From Streptomyces canus (lineage in GTDB: Bacteria > Actinomycetota > Actinomycetes > Streptomycetales > Streptomycetaceae): a stretch of 64,000 bases of DNA. The notes under the pieces were generated by a model. It searched no databases. It saw nothing but the letters and a program-made list of their open reading frames with translations, and had not been told where the DNA came from. The stretch covers positions 9,734,001-9,798,000 of the forward strand of contig NZ_JAUSWW010000001.1 in assembly GCF_030815415.1 (NCBI RefSeq). The letters are read 5' to 3'. Made by a program: the position numbers and the translations under genes. How positions within the stretch are numbered: the stretch's first letter is position 1; every line of letters starts with the position of its first letter. Shown piece by piece: positions 16,958-25,263 of this stretch.

Positions 16958-18036
16958 GTGACCATGCTCGCAGAACAGGTCGACGGCGTCATCGGCGTCG
17001 ACACCCACCGCGACACCCTCGCTGCCGCAGCCGTCAACACGATCGCGACCGTACTGGCCAGCATGGATTCCCCGGCGAATGCGCGCGGTTACCGCCGCTT
17101 GGTCGACTTTGCCCGCTCGCAGATCCCATGCCGTCGATGCTGGGCGCTGGAAGGCGTCGGCAGTTACGGCGCCGGCCTGGCTGCTTTCCTCGATCAGGCA
17201 GGCGAACAGGTAGTTGAGGTCTTGCGTCCCAAGCAGCCCGCCGTCCGCGGAGGACGCAAGACCGACATGATCGACGCCCTCCGCGCAGCCAAGGAAGCCC
17301 TGTCTGCCGAGCACCTCATCCAGCCCAGGTTGAGGGCGAACGCGAAGCCCTGCGTGCCCTGCTCGTCACGCGGCACGGCGCGGTTCTCGCCTACACCGCC
17401 GCGATCAACCAGCTCAAGGGCCTGATCGTGTCAGCCCCCGACGACCTTCGGGCCGAACTGCGGAAGCTCAAGGGACCGGCACAGATCACGCGTTGCGCTC
17501 AACTGCGGGATCGCCCCGCCCACGGTGTCGAACACCGCATGACCGCACGGGCCCTTCGGTCCACCGCGCAGCGCGTCCAGGCCCTGCAGACCGAGGCCAA
17601 GGCCCTCGAGAACGAGATCCTCGACCTGGTACGGCAGTTGGTCCCCGAACTCCTCGATCTGCTCGGCGTCGGACCGATTACCGCTGCCCAGATCCTGGTC
17701 AGCTGGTCCCACCCGGGCCGGTTCCGGTCCGAAGCGGCGTTCGCCTCCTTCGCGGGCGTCTCACCGATCCCCGCGTCCTCAGGGCTGACCAACCGGCACC
17801 GGGTCAACCGCAGCGGCGATCGACAGCTCAACCGGGCCCTGCACACCATCACCCTGATCCGGATGCGGCTCGACCCGGCCACGAAGACCTACGTCGCCCG
17901 CAGAATCGCCGAGGGCAAGACCTCCCGCGACGCACAGCGCTGCCTCAAGCGAGCCATCTGCCGACAGCTCTTCAAGATCCTCGAACGCTCCGACCGCAGC
18001 GGAACGAACCTCAAAGATCTTCCTCAAGCAGCTTGA
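16958..18036 (+). pseudogene. IS110-family transposase, frameshifted
   Basis: GTG 16958 follows AAGGAG by 9 bases. The N-terminal DEDD domain is recognisable: V-I-G-V-D-T-H-R-D-T (first Asp), A-L-E-G-V-G-S-Y-G-A-G-L (Glu) and R-K-T-D-M-I-D-A (two Asp). The C-terminal transposase_20 domain is in another frame: L-L-G-V-G-P-I-T-A-A-Q-I-L, F-A-G-V-S-P-I-P-A-S-S-G and D-R-Q-L-N-R-A-L. The break is near 17325; shifting one base joins the two parts over about 360 residues. IS110 enzymes use RuvC-like chemistry with a bridge RNA from the element's end. This copy is probably inactive unless the frameshift is a sequencing error. Confidence 0.85.
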
Positions 18037-18227
18037 CGCGATATAGCAGCCTCGGGCGATTGAGTGGGGCGGCCGCCACCTTGCGTCGGCGATGGCGGCG
18101 GCCGCCTGTGCGGGGGCTCGCGTCATCCCCAGTTGCGAGGCCTCACGCGGGATCGTCCTCATGGCCGTTGGGGCGGGCGGGAGTTCGCCCCGGTGGGCCG
18201 GAGTGGGCGGCACGCGGTGGCGTACGG

Positions 18228-18410
18228 CCGAGTGGTGCAGCCGTACTGGCCGTGTGGCTCCGCTCAGGGCCGAGGTGACGATTGCCGGCTGGCTCACCCG
18301 GCCGCAGCGCGTGCTGCTCGCGGGCGTAAGCACCCCGATCCGGCGTCGAAGCGACTGCATCGGCCAACTGGCTTGCGGAGTCACGAACCCCGCGCCGCTA
18401 CACCACTCGG
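18228..18410. repeat. MITE-like element, copy A (183 bp)
   Basis: Starts CCGAGTGGTGCAG and ends CTACACCACTCGG, i.e. 13-bp terminal inverted repeats with one mismatch. It aligns without gaps to copy B (18818-19000) at about 88% identity (22 mismatches in 183 by hand). A 55-base stretch from 18291 to 18345 is identical in both. It encodes no plausible protein. The core GGGCG-TAAG-CACCC can fold as a short hairpin. It lies just downstream of the IS110 copy. Confidence 0.75.
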
Positions 18411-18817
18411 CGGGACATCACCCGGCACGCGGTCGGGGCGACGTCGCGGCGTTCGGCGGGACGGTCCTGGCGGCGGGTGGGTTGCTGAGAGTCTTGAGGA
18501 CGGGGAAGGACCGTTTGACCTCCCCAGGTCACGGTCCTTCCCCGGCCAGCGACGTCCGTCTACCCCGTCGAGCCGGGCCTATGCTCAAGCACCATCCTCG
18601 CGCCATCGCGGAAAAGGTGATCCCGCAGACTCGCATCAGGCAGCGGTCGGCTCGTTCGGTGGCGGGCAGGGTGCCTGTGAGGGTATGCGGGACGTCGTTT
18701 CGTCGTGGCACGGAAGCCTCGCCGCTGCGGCGCAGTCGGCCGTATGGTGCGGAGATGGGTGACTGGCCGGCAAGTATCGAAGTCCCTGACGTGGTCGGGA
18801 TGGCGGGTGGTGTCCCG

Positions 18818-19000
18818 CCGAGTGGTGTAGCCATGCCGGCCGTGGGGCTCGGATCAGGGTCGAGATGGCTATAGCCGACTGGCTCACCCGGCCGCAGCGC
18901 GTGCTGCTCGCGGGCGTAAGCACCCCGATCCGGCGCCGAGGCGACCGCGTCGGCCAACTGACCTGCGGAGTCACGAACTCTGCGCGGCTACACCACTCGG
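18818..19000. repeat. MITE-like element, copy B (183 bp)
   Basis: Same length and orientation as copy A. The terminal inverted repeats are longer here: GTCCCGCCGAGTGGTGTAGC on the left and the reverse complement, with one mismatch, on the right, so the element may run from about 18811 to 19007. Its right end lies about 70 bp before the probable left end of the TnpB element. Confidence 0.78.
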
Positions 19001-19303
19001 TGGGACGCCACCGGATGGCGGGGCGAGAAGCCCACGTTCTCTGCCGTGGTCTGGGGCTTTTTCTGGGCTACCGGGCTTCATTCGCAGTGGTTCGGCCTTC
19101 AGGCCGGGGGTGAAGCGAATCTGATGACGGCGGCGCGGAGCGTCGCCGCATCCGCTTCGGCGGAGCCGGACGATGCGCGCGCCCCGTGTGGCGCGGAGCG
19201 CCGCGAGGGCTGCTCCCGGCGGAGCCACATCACGAAAGTGCAGTGCCGCCCGGTTCTGATCTTCCGCATGTCGGCCGTAACCCAGGTATGTATCGTGATG
19301 GTC

Positions 19304-20527
19304 ATGCAGCTCCGGTACGCCTTCAGGCTGTACCCGGACATCGTCCAACGCAGCGCGCTGGCCAGGGCGTTCGGGTGTGCCCGGGTGGTGTTCAACGACG
19401 CGGTGCGCGCCCGCGAGGACGCCCGCGCGGAGGGAGAGCCGTTTCCGACGGCCGGTGAGCTGTCCAGGAAGCTGATCACCGAGGCGAAACAGACACCTGA
19501 GCGGTCCTGGCTGGGCGAGGTCTCCGCTGTCGTGCTCCAGCAGTCGTTGCGGGACGCGGAGGCCGCCTACAGGAACTTCTTCGCCTCCCTCCAAGGGGCC
19601 CGCAAGGGTCCGAAACTGGGCCCGCCGCGGTTCAAGTCCCGCAAGGACAGCCGTCAGTCGCTCCGCTTCACCGCCAACGCCCGCTGGTCGATCACCGATT
19701 CCGGGAGGCTGAACCTTCCCAAGGTCGGGGCGGTGAAGGTGAAGTGGTCCCGCACCCTGCCCGCCAGGCCTTCCTCCGTCACCGTGATCAAGGACGCGGC
19801 CGGACGGTACTTCGCCTCCTTCGTGATCGACACCGACCCGCACGCCGACGCCACCGCGATGCCCGACAGTGACCAGAGGGTCGGCATCGACCTGGGCCTG
19901 ATCCACTTCGCCGTCCTCTCCGACGGCACGAAGATCGATTCCCCGCGGTTCCTGCGCCGCGCGGAGAAAAAGCTGAAGAAGGCCCAGCGGGGCCTGTCCC
20001 GCAAACAGAAGGGATCGAAGAACCGGGAGAAGGCCCGTCTGAAGGTTGCCCGCGTGCATGCGCAAGTGGCCGACGCCCGCCGTGAGTTCCACCACCAGCT
20101 CTCCACGAAGCTGATCCGCGACAACCAAGCGATCGGCGTGGAAGACCTGGCGGTCAAAGCACTGGCACGCACCGGGCTGGCGAAGAGTGTGCACGACGCG
20201 GGCTGGACGCAGTTCGTGCACATGCTGGAATACAAGGCGGTTCGGTACGGGCGGACCCTGGTGAAGATCGGCCGGTACGAGCCGACCAGCCAGACCTGCT
20301 CCACCTGCGGGGCCAAGGACGGGCCCAAGCCCCTGCACATCAGGACCTGGACCTGTGCCGTCTGTGGTGCGGTCCACGACCGGGACCACAATGCCGCGAA
20401 GAACGTGAAAACGGCCGCCGGACTGGCGGTCACAGCCTGTGGAGCGCAGGTAAGACCAGGACTCGTCCCGGCACAGCGCAGCGAAGCAGGAAGCCACGGA
20501 TTCCCGTCCGAAACCTGCGCCGCGTAG
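19304..20527 (+). CDS. tnpB: TnpB RNA-guided endonuclease (OrfB_IS605)
   Basis: A 407-residue TnpB, apparently intact. The start region M-Q-L-R-Y-A-F-R-L-Y-P is the family N terminus, so ATG 19304 is chosen although the frame is open to 19046. RuvC-I Asp is in V-G-I-D-L-G (about residue 196), RuvC-II Glu in G-V-E-D-L-A (about 280), the zinc ribbon in T-C-S-T-C-G and T-C-A-V-C-G (Cys 332, 335, 351, 354), and RuvC-III Asp in D-R-D-H-N-A-A-K-N (about 361). TnpB proteins cut DNA next to a short adjacent motif under guidance of an RNA made from the right end of the element. All catalytic residues are present, so nuclease activity is plausible. No tnpA neighbour is present. Confidence 0.93.
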   Translation: MQLRYAFRLYPDIVQRSALARAFGCARVVFNDAVRAREDARAEGEPFPTAGELSRKLITEAKQTPERSWLGEVSAVVLQQSLRDAEAAYRNFFASLQGARKGPKLGPPRFKSRKDSRQSLRFTANARWSITDSGRLNLPKVGAVKVKWSRTLPARPSSVTVIKDAAGRYFASFVIDTDPHADATAMPDSDQRVGIDLGLIHFAVLSDGTKIDSPRFLRRAEKKLKKAQRGLSRKQKGSKNREKARLKVARVHAQVADARREFHHQLSTKLIRDNQAIGVEDLAVKALARTGLAKSVHDAGWTQFVHMLEYKAVRYGRTLVKIGRYEPTSQTCSTCGAKDGPKPLHIRTWTCAVCGAVHDRDHNAAKNVKTAAGLAVTACGAQVRPGLVPAQRSEAGSHGFPSETCAA

Positions 20528-20588
20528 CGGCGCAGCAACGGACGAGAAGGCCAGAATCCCCGGGCTTCAGCCCGAGGAGCAGGTCAAT
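20506..20588 (+). ncRNA. Putative right-end (omega/re) RNA scaffold of TnpB
   Basis: Overlaps the tnpB stop codon. A perfect 8-bp hairpin TGCGCCGC-GTA-GCGGCGCA (20516-20534) is enclosed by GTCCG (20506-20510) and CGGAC (20539-20543), followed by the right-end hairpin at 20561-20574 and GTCAAT. In studied TnpB systems the guide RNA covers the 3' end of tnpB and the right end, with the guide being the flanking DNA; here that would begin near 20589. The RNA itself is inferred. Confidence 0.55.
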
Positions 20589-20589
20589 A

Positions 20590-21077
20590 CAACATGGACC
20601 AACAATTGCCGCTGAGCATGGTCATCGCTTATCAAGAGCCCCCACCCGGGACCATGGCAGCACCTGCCGCGGCAGTCAGGATCTGGACCACGCTGGATCC
20701 GCTGCCCGACGATCGGCGGTCGCAGTAGCCGGGTGCGCCGCGTGGACGCCGAAAACTACCCGCTCGTGCCCGGTGAACGACCTCGTGTGCCTCTCCAATC
20801 GGACGGCAAGGACCAAGCTGCTGGCGAGGAAGGTCGGCCAGTATCCGGGCAGGCGCTGGATGGCTGGGGAGGGATCTCGGACCGCGCCATTTCCGATGGG
20901 GCCCGCGGACTGGCCCAGACAGCAGCGCGCCATCGCTGCGGTCGTCGCCCGCCACACTGCGGAGACGCCGAGTGAAACTCGCCCTGACCGATGCCGACTG
21001 CGCCAAGCCCGCCGTAGACCGTCCTCGCGGTCAGCGGTCCATTGCGGTCGGGGTCGCGAGGATGGTGGCGGGTCCGG
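20590..21077. other. Region without a recognised gene, 488 bp
   Basis: Between the TnpB element and the Dabb gene. A plus-strand frame from about 20770 to 20975 (N-D-L-V-C-L-S-N-R-T-A-R-T-K-L-L) has no ribosome site and no recognised relative. It may be the remains of a gene disrupted by mobile elements. Confidence 0.35.
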
Positions 21078-21500
21078 TCAGGAACGATCTGACGGCCCCG
21101 AGGCGAGCTGAATCTCGAGGAGCGGTTCGAGCTGGGCGGCCCACTCCGGGTGCATGGCGGCCTTCTTCTCGTGCAGCGCGATGATCTTGTCGGCCAGGTC
21201 CGGGGCCATGTCGTCGGAAAGGTCGGGGCCGATGGAGATCTTGGCCAGGTGCGGGAGGATCTCGGGGTCTCCTGCCAGGTGAGCCGGGTCGTGCATGTAT
21301 CGCTCGAGGGCCTCCAGGTCCTCAATGCCCACGCAGTAGGCGTGGGTGAGGCCCTCGGCGGGATCGCCCAGGCTCTGCCCGACTGTTGCGAACGAGACCG
21401 ATTCGACGGACGCCGTTCGCCGCATCAGAGCGAGCACCTGGGACTTCTGCTCCTCGGTCGTCTCGTCCTTGAAGGCGAAGCGCAGCGTGTGAACGATCAT
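21078..21500 (-). CDS. Dabb-family (stress-responsive alpha/beta barrel) protein
   Basis: A 140-residue protein starting M-I-V-H-T-L-R-F-A-F-K-D, the opening beta strand of the Dabb ferredoxin-like fold. D-P-A-E-G-L-T-H-A-Y and the C-terminal region around A-L-E-R-Y-M-H-D-P-A-H also match the family. Dabb proteins are small dimers; members act in stress response or as cyclases and monooxygenases. ATG 21500 follows AGGGGTGGGAA. It is divergent from a TetR regulator (start 21574), with two copies of a TGAACCCAT-type palindrome between them, so TetR repression is likely. Confidence 0.83.
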   Translation of the reverse strand: MIVHTLRFAFKDETTEEQKSQVLALMRRTASVESVSFATVGQSLGDPAEGLTHAYCVGIEDLEALERYMHDPAHLAGDPEILPHLAKISIGPDLSDDMAPDLADKIIALHEKKAAMHPEWAAQLEPLLEIQLASGPSDRS

Positions 21501-21518
21501 GGTTTCCCACCCCTTGAT

Positions 21519-21534
21519 TGAACCCATCAGTTCA
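21519..21534. promoter_or_regulatory. Candidate TetR operator 1
   Basis: TGAACCCATCAGTTCA: outer TGAAC/GTTCA arms match the perfect palindrome at 21567. It lies 19-34 bp upstream of the Dabb start, in its promoter or leader. Confidence 0.7.
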
Positions 21535-21566
21535 GTAAATCGTCCTTATCGGTAGTGCAGTTAGAA

Positions 21567-21582
21567 TGAACCCATGGGTTCA
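21567..21582. promoter_or_regulatory. Candidate TetR operator 2, overlapping the tetR start codon
   Basis: TGAACCCATGGGTTCA is a perfect 16-bp palindrome. The tetR ATG (21574-21576) is inside it. Two similar sites 48 bp apart in a divergent TetR/target intergenic region are a strong sign of autoregulation. Confidence 0.78.
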
Positions 21583-22227
21583 ACAGCGTCAAGCGGGGGC
21601 AGTGGCGTCTCGCGCGGGCGGGTCGACAAGCGACAGGCGATCCTGGACGGCGCGTTCGCCGTCTTCGCGCGGCGTGGATACGCACAGGCATGCGTCCAGG
21701 AGATCGCGGAGGAGGCGCGCGTCGCCAAACCGACCGTCTACAGTCACCTGAACGACAAGGAGACCCTCTTCCGCCACACCATCGAGGCAGCGGCTGACAC
21801 CTTGATGGCGGAGAACCTCGCGCTCGTCGAGCGGCTGCGCGAGCGATCCCCGGACGATGACCTGCCTGTGGCGCTTGCGGACCTGGCCCAGCGGCTGCTG
21901 CGGGTCTGCTGCGGCGAACGCGCCCGTGCGCTGCGCTGGTTGACCTACGCCCAGATGGCGCGGTTCCCCGATCTGATTGAGACCGTGCAGGAGCGCACCG
22001 CGCACCGTCCCCGCGCGGCGCTCGCCGACCGGCTGGCCCGCCTCTCGCTCGCCGGCCGCCTGCGCCCATGCGACCCGGAGCAGGCCGCCGAACACTTCTT
22101 CGCCCTGCTCACCGGCCCCTTGGAGTCCCGCTCCCGGCTGGGCACCCGTCGGGTCCCCGCCGCCGAGCTCCGCGTCATCGCGGATGCGGCCGTGGACGTC
22201 TTCCTGCGCGCGTACGGGAGCGACTGA
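21574..22227 (+). CDS. TetR-family transcriptional regulator
   Basis: A 217-residue TetR regulator. The DNA-binding domain is at residues about 18-65: R-Q-A-I-L-D-G-A-F-A-V-F-A-R-R-G-Y, then I-A-E-E-A-R-V-A-K-P-T-V-Y-S-H. The helical ligand-binding domain follows, with A-E-H-F-F-A-L-L-T-G-P-L near the end, as in TetR_C-type repressors of export or oxidoreductase genes. ATG 21574 lies within the palindromic operator and has no ribosome site, so either the transcript is leaderless or translation starts further in. Divergent from the Dabb gene, its probable target. Inducer unknown. Confidence 0.92.
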   Translation: MGSTASSGGSGVSRGRVDKRQAILDGAFAVFARRGYAQACVQEIAEEARVAKPTVYSHLNDKETLFRHTIEAAADTLMAENLALVERLRERSPDDDLPVALADLAQRLLRVCCGERARALRWLTYAQMARFPDLIETVQERTAHRPRAALADRLARLSLAGRLRPCDPEQAAEHFFALLTGPLESRSRLGTRRVPAAELRVIADAAVDVFLRAYGSD

Positions 22228-22524
22228 GCGGTCTGTCGGCGTGTTGCTGCAGTTCGGGTACGAGGTGGGCAGGGAGGGGCTGCCATGCCGAAGGTCCTGC
22301 GCGTGAAGTTGGCGCTTGATCAGGAGCGTGAGAGGGGCGTGAGCGTCTGCGGCGCGTGATCTGTTGCCTCAATGCCCGGCGCGTCTGGACGGCAGCCGGC
22401 TGATTGCGCGAAGTATGGCCGCGTCCCAGGTTGTTGATCTGCCCGAATGCAACGACGTCGCCGTGCGAGGTGCGGGCGACCGCTTCGAGGACGGCTCGGC
22501 GGCTGACGCTTCACAGGACCACCG

Positions 22525-22893
22525 TCACTCCGTTGCGGTGGTCTGCCCCGCCAGCCTGGTACGCAGCCGGGTCAGGCGGTCGATCTCGGCGTCAAGGCTC
22601 GCCAGTCTGCGGTGCACGACGACCGCGCCGGGGCCGTCCGAGCTGTCGGCGCAGCGCTGTCGCGGGTCGTCGACGAGCAGGTGGATGCGGTCGGAAAGGC
22701 TGCCCAGATCCTCCACCGTGAGTCCGAGAGCCAGGAGCTCCCGGATCACCTTGACCCGTGCCACGTCGGCCGGACCGTACTCCCGCTGTCCGGCCGGTGT
22801 TCGAGGCCGTGGTGGCAGCAGGCCGCGTTCTTCGTAGAACCGCAGCGCACGTGGTGTCGTCCCTGCCGCTGCCGCCGCGTCCCCGATCCGCAT
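22525..22893 (-). CDS. MerR-family transcriptional regulator
   Basis: A 122-residue MerR-type regulator. The winged helix is at residues 1-70: M-R-I-G-D-A-A-A-A-A-G, T-P-R-A-L-R-F-Y-E-E-R-G-L-L, and G-Q-R-E-Y-G-P-A-D-V-A-R-V. A dimerising coiled coil covers about 75-120. No metal-binding cysteine pair is seen in the C-terminal part, so it is probably of the drug or redox type. ATG 22893 is the usual family start; GTG 22911 is an alternative. It lies 72 bp downstream of the MDR oxidoreductase gene on the same strand and probably regulates it. Confidence 0.9.
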   Translation of the reverse strand: MRIGDAAAAAGTTPRALRFYEERGLLPPRPRTPAGQREYGPADVARVKVIRELLALGLTVEDLGSLSDRIHLLVDDPRQRCADSSDGPGAVVVHRRLASLDAEIDRLTRLRTRLAGQTTATE

Positions 22894-22965
22894 CCCGCTG
22901 CTCGCCTCCACTCGTACCGCGCCGCCGACTGGCCGAGGGGCGCCGGCGTTCGCGGCACTTCTGTC

Positions 22966-24006
22966 TCACCGCTGCGGGAGTTCCACGACGACGGTTCCGG
23001 TGTGCCGCCCCTCGATCAGTTCTTGCAACGCTCCTGGCGCGCGATCGATGCCCGGGATCCGTACATGCGGGAAGACCATCTCGCCGGAGCGCAGCCAGTC
23101 ACCGAAGCGCTTGTTCCATTCGTCTGTCGATTGGCTGAGGTCCGCGCTGCTGAATCCTCGGAGCGTGATGCCCAGCGTGATGATCCGGAAGGTGTCGATC
23201 TCCGCCGGCGCACTGGCGCCGTCGCTGTCCGGCTCCGGTGACAGTTGCCCGGAGAGTGTGCCGACCAGCGCGAACCGTGCGCCACGGCGTGCGGCGCGGA
23301 CAGCCGAGGTCAGCTGCTCGCCGCCGACCGTGTCCAGCAGCACGTCGATGCCGTCCGGCGCTGCGGCGGCCAGTCGCTCGGCGAACGGCGCCGTGCCCGG
23401 TACCACCACAGCGTCGTAGCCGAGTTCGGTGCGCAGCCGGTCGGCCTTGTGCGGCGAGCGGGTGGTGCCGATGACCCGACCGGCGCCGAGCAGCCGGGCC
23501 ACCTGTCCCGCCAGGCTGCCCACGGCTCCGGCGGCTCCGGTGACGAGGACCGTGTCATGGGGGCGCACGCCGGCCAGCCGGGTGAGTCCCGCGTACGCGG
23601 CCACACCGGACGACAGGTATGCGACGGGGTCGGGCAGCGCGTCGTCCAGCGGCGCGCAGTCGGTCGCCGCCAGCAGGGCGTGCTCGCGCCAGCCGAGCAG
23701 GTGGGTCACCTTGTCGCCGGGGCGCAGCCCGCTGCCGGGGCCGGCTGCGACGACCTCGCCGACGGCGGGGCCGAACAGAGCGTCCCCGACACGGACGGAG
23801 GGCAGGGGTACGTCCTTGGCTTCGCCTCCGATGAGCGTGCGCAGCCCCGGGAAGACGAGGAAGTACTGGTTGCGGACCACGACTTGGCCCGGCCCGGGCA
23901 GGGGCAGCGACGTCTCGACGACGGACAGGTGATCGGCCCCGGGCAGCTGCTCGGGTGCGGTGACCAGGTGGATCTCTCGGGTCGTGGACGGCGGTTCGGC
24001 GGTCAT
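22966..24006 (-). CDS. NADP-dependent oxidoreductase, medium-chain (MDR, leukotriene B4 dehydrogenase-like)
   Basis: A 346-residue zinc-free MDR enzyme. The cofactor-binding segment V-L-V-T-G-A-A-G-A-V-G-S-L-A-G-Q is at about 160-175. P-L-P-G-P-G-Q-V-V-V-R-N-Q-Y-F-L-V is the N-terminal signature of the PTGR/YncB/curcumin-reductase branch. G-F-S-S-A-D and H-T-G-T-V-V-V-E-L close the protein. Such enzymes reduce activated C=C bonds (enones, quinones) with NADPH. ATG 24006 has GGAG about 8 bases upstream; the open frame reaches 24345, but the extra part is not family-like. Probably expressed with the MerR gene behind it. Confidence 0.9.
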   Translation of the reverse strand: MTAEPPSTTREIHLVTAPEQLPGADHLSVVETSLPLPGPGQVVVRNQYFLVFPGLRTLIGGEAKDVPLPSVRVGDALFGPAVGEVVAAGPGSGLRPGDKVTHLLGWREHALLAATDCAPLDDALPDPVAYLSSGVAAYAGLTRLAGVRPHDTVLVTGAAGAVGSLAGQVARLLGAGRVIGTTRSPHKADRLRTELGYDAVVVPGTAPFAERLAAAAPDGIDVLLDTVGGEQLTSAVRAARRGARFALVGTLSGQLSPEPDSDGASAPAEIDTFRIITLGITLRGFSSADLSQSTDEWNKRFGDWLRSGEMVFPHVRIPGIDRAPGALQELIEGRHTGTVVVELPQR

Positions 24007-24399
24007 CTCGGTCACTCCAGGCGTCAGTTGACAGGACTTCACAAACCGATAGGGGGCGCGTCGGTGAATGCCCGGCCGTAGCGGTCGGCGCACGCTATTC
24101 CTTGACGTGTGCGTCAGAGGCAAGTCGGGCCCGTTCGGTGGTCCTGCTGCGAGGCCGCGTGGAAGACCACTACGAAGTTGTCGTCCATGAGGTGAAATGC
24201 CGGTCGCGAGTACGGCCGTTGCTCCCGTCGTCAGACCTTCGGATACGACTCTCCCTCGCTGGCCCCGGCCGCTACCACCTCGGACTCGTCCTCGGCACGC
24301 AGGAGTTGACCGGCAGCGGATACGGCACCCGTACGAACGCCCCATCGCCCGGCTCCGGGAGTCCGCGCGCTTTCCTGGAGGACGCGCCCGGTCGCTCGT
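24007..24399. other. Intergenic region upstream of the MDR gene, 393 bp
   Basis: Holds the promoter of the MDR-MerR unit. Apart from long chance frames no coding sequence is visible, and the adjoining MDR remnant ends at about 24400. No clear MerR-type inverted repeat was seen. Confidence 0.35.
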
Positions 24400-25085
24400 T
24401 CATGAGGGGCTGCGTCCCGCGTGCTCCGCGACCCCGCTGGTGGCGCTGGCCTCGAAGAGCCGGTGGGGGCGGGCAGGGACAGTGTCCTGGACAGGTGCTC
24501 GCCGATCGTGGCCGGGGAGCGGCGGGCCACGTCGCCGATGTTGTACCGGCGATGCTTCGGTTGTTCTTCCACAGGTCCCACACGTCTGCCGTCCAGTCCC
24601 GGTGGAGCCCCAGGTCCCCGTAGACGACGACTCGGCCGAAGGGGGCCAGTATGTCCAGGCTCGCCCGGCGGACCGGCCCGCCGACCGGGTCCAGCACCAG
24701 GTCCACTCCGTGGCCCGCGGTGGCCTCGCGGATCGCGTCCGCGGAGCCTTTCCGGGGAAACAGGGCGTCGTAGCCCAGAGCGGTGGCCAGTTCCGTCTTC
24801 TCGGGGGAGCGCACGGTACCGAAGACGCGTGCCGCGCCGAGCGCACGCGCGATCCGTGCCGCGGCCGGTCCGACCCCGCCGGCCGCGGCATGGATCAGTA
24901 CGCTCTCGCGTTGGCGCAGCCGCCCTGCGTCCACCAGCACACCGTAGGCCGTCGGAAACACGCACGGCACTCCCGCCCGCCTGTGCCAGGGGCAGCCCAC
25001 TCACCGGCCGGACGAACTCCGCGTCGGCCACGGCGAACTCGGCGTACCCGCCGCAGCCCGCAGCCAGCTGAGTCTCGACCTCACA
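24400..25085 (-). pseudogene. Degraded MDR quinone oxidoreductase-like gene
   Basis: Pieces of an MDR protein occur in order on the minus strand but in different frames. G-G-Y-A-E-F-A-V-A-D-A-E-F-V comes first (about 25020-25070). Then P-T-A-Y-G-V-L-V-D-A-G-R-L, A-A-G-G-V-G-P-A-A-A-R-I-A-R-A-L-G-A-A-R and L-D-P-V-G-G-P-V-R-R-A-S-L-D. Next is N-I-G-D-V-A-R-R-S-P, and the end reads R-L-F-E-A-S-A-T-S-G. The N-terminal catalytic part is missing and at least two frameshifts separate the pieces. Confidence 0.78.
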
Positions 25086-25263
25086 AAACGATGGGCCGTT
25101 ACGCCAGGGCGGACCGGCAACGGGAAGTGCCCGCCAGTCACTGCCCTTCGCAGACGCCCTCGACAGCGACCTTCTGGTAGAGGTGCGGGTAGGTGTCCAC
25201 GCGGCAACAGAGAGGGAGCTCGCCGCGTCTTAGGTCGTCCTCAGGCAGAGTTGTGTCGGGCTG

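Larger units (their letters stand above)
19077..20588 (+). mobile_element. Stand-alone TnpB element (IS200/IS605 superfamily, IS1341-like)
   Basis: A tnpB gene without tnpA, flanked by structures typical of these elements. On the left is a subterminal hairpin CGGCCT-TC-AGGCCG (19093-19106) preceded by TTCAT (19077-19081). On the right is a hairpin CGGGCT-TC-AGCCCG (20561-20574) and then GTCAAT (20583-20588), resembling the TCAA(C/T) right-end cleavage sites of this superfamily. Exact ends are inferred. Movement would need a TnpA supplied from elsewhere. Confidence 0.65.

Noticed and set aside
18061..19040. Overlapping ORFs of 74-260 residues on both strands in the MITE-like region.
   Set aside because: They repeat only because the DNA repeats; no ribosome sites, and both strands are open equally.
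22228..22524. A short plus-strand frame after tetR.
   Set aside because: No start with ribosome site, no coding codon bias and no relative recognised; treated as intergenic.
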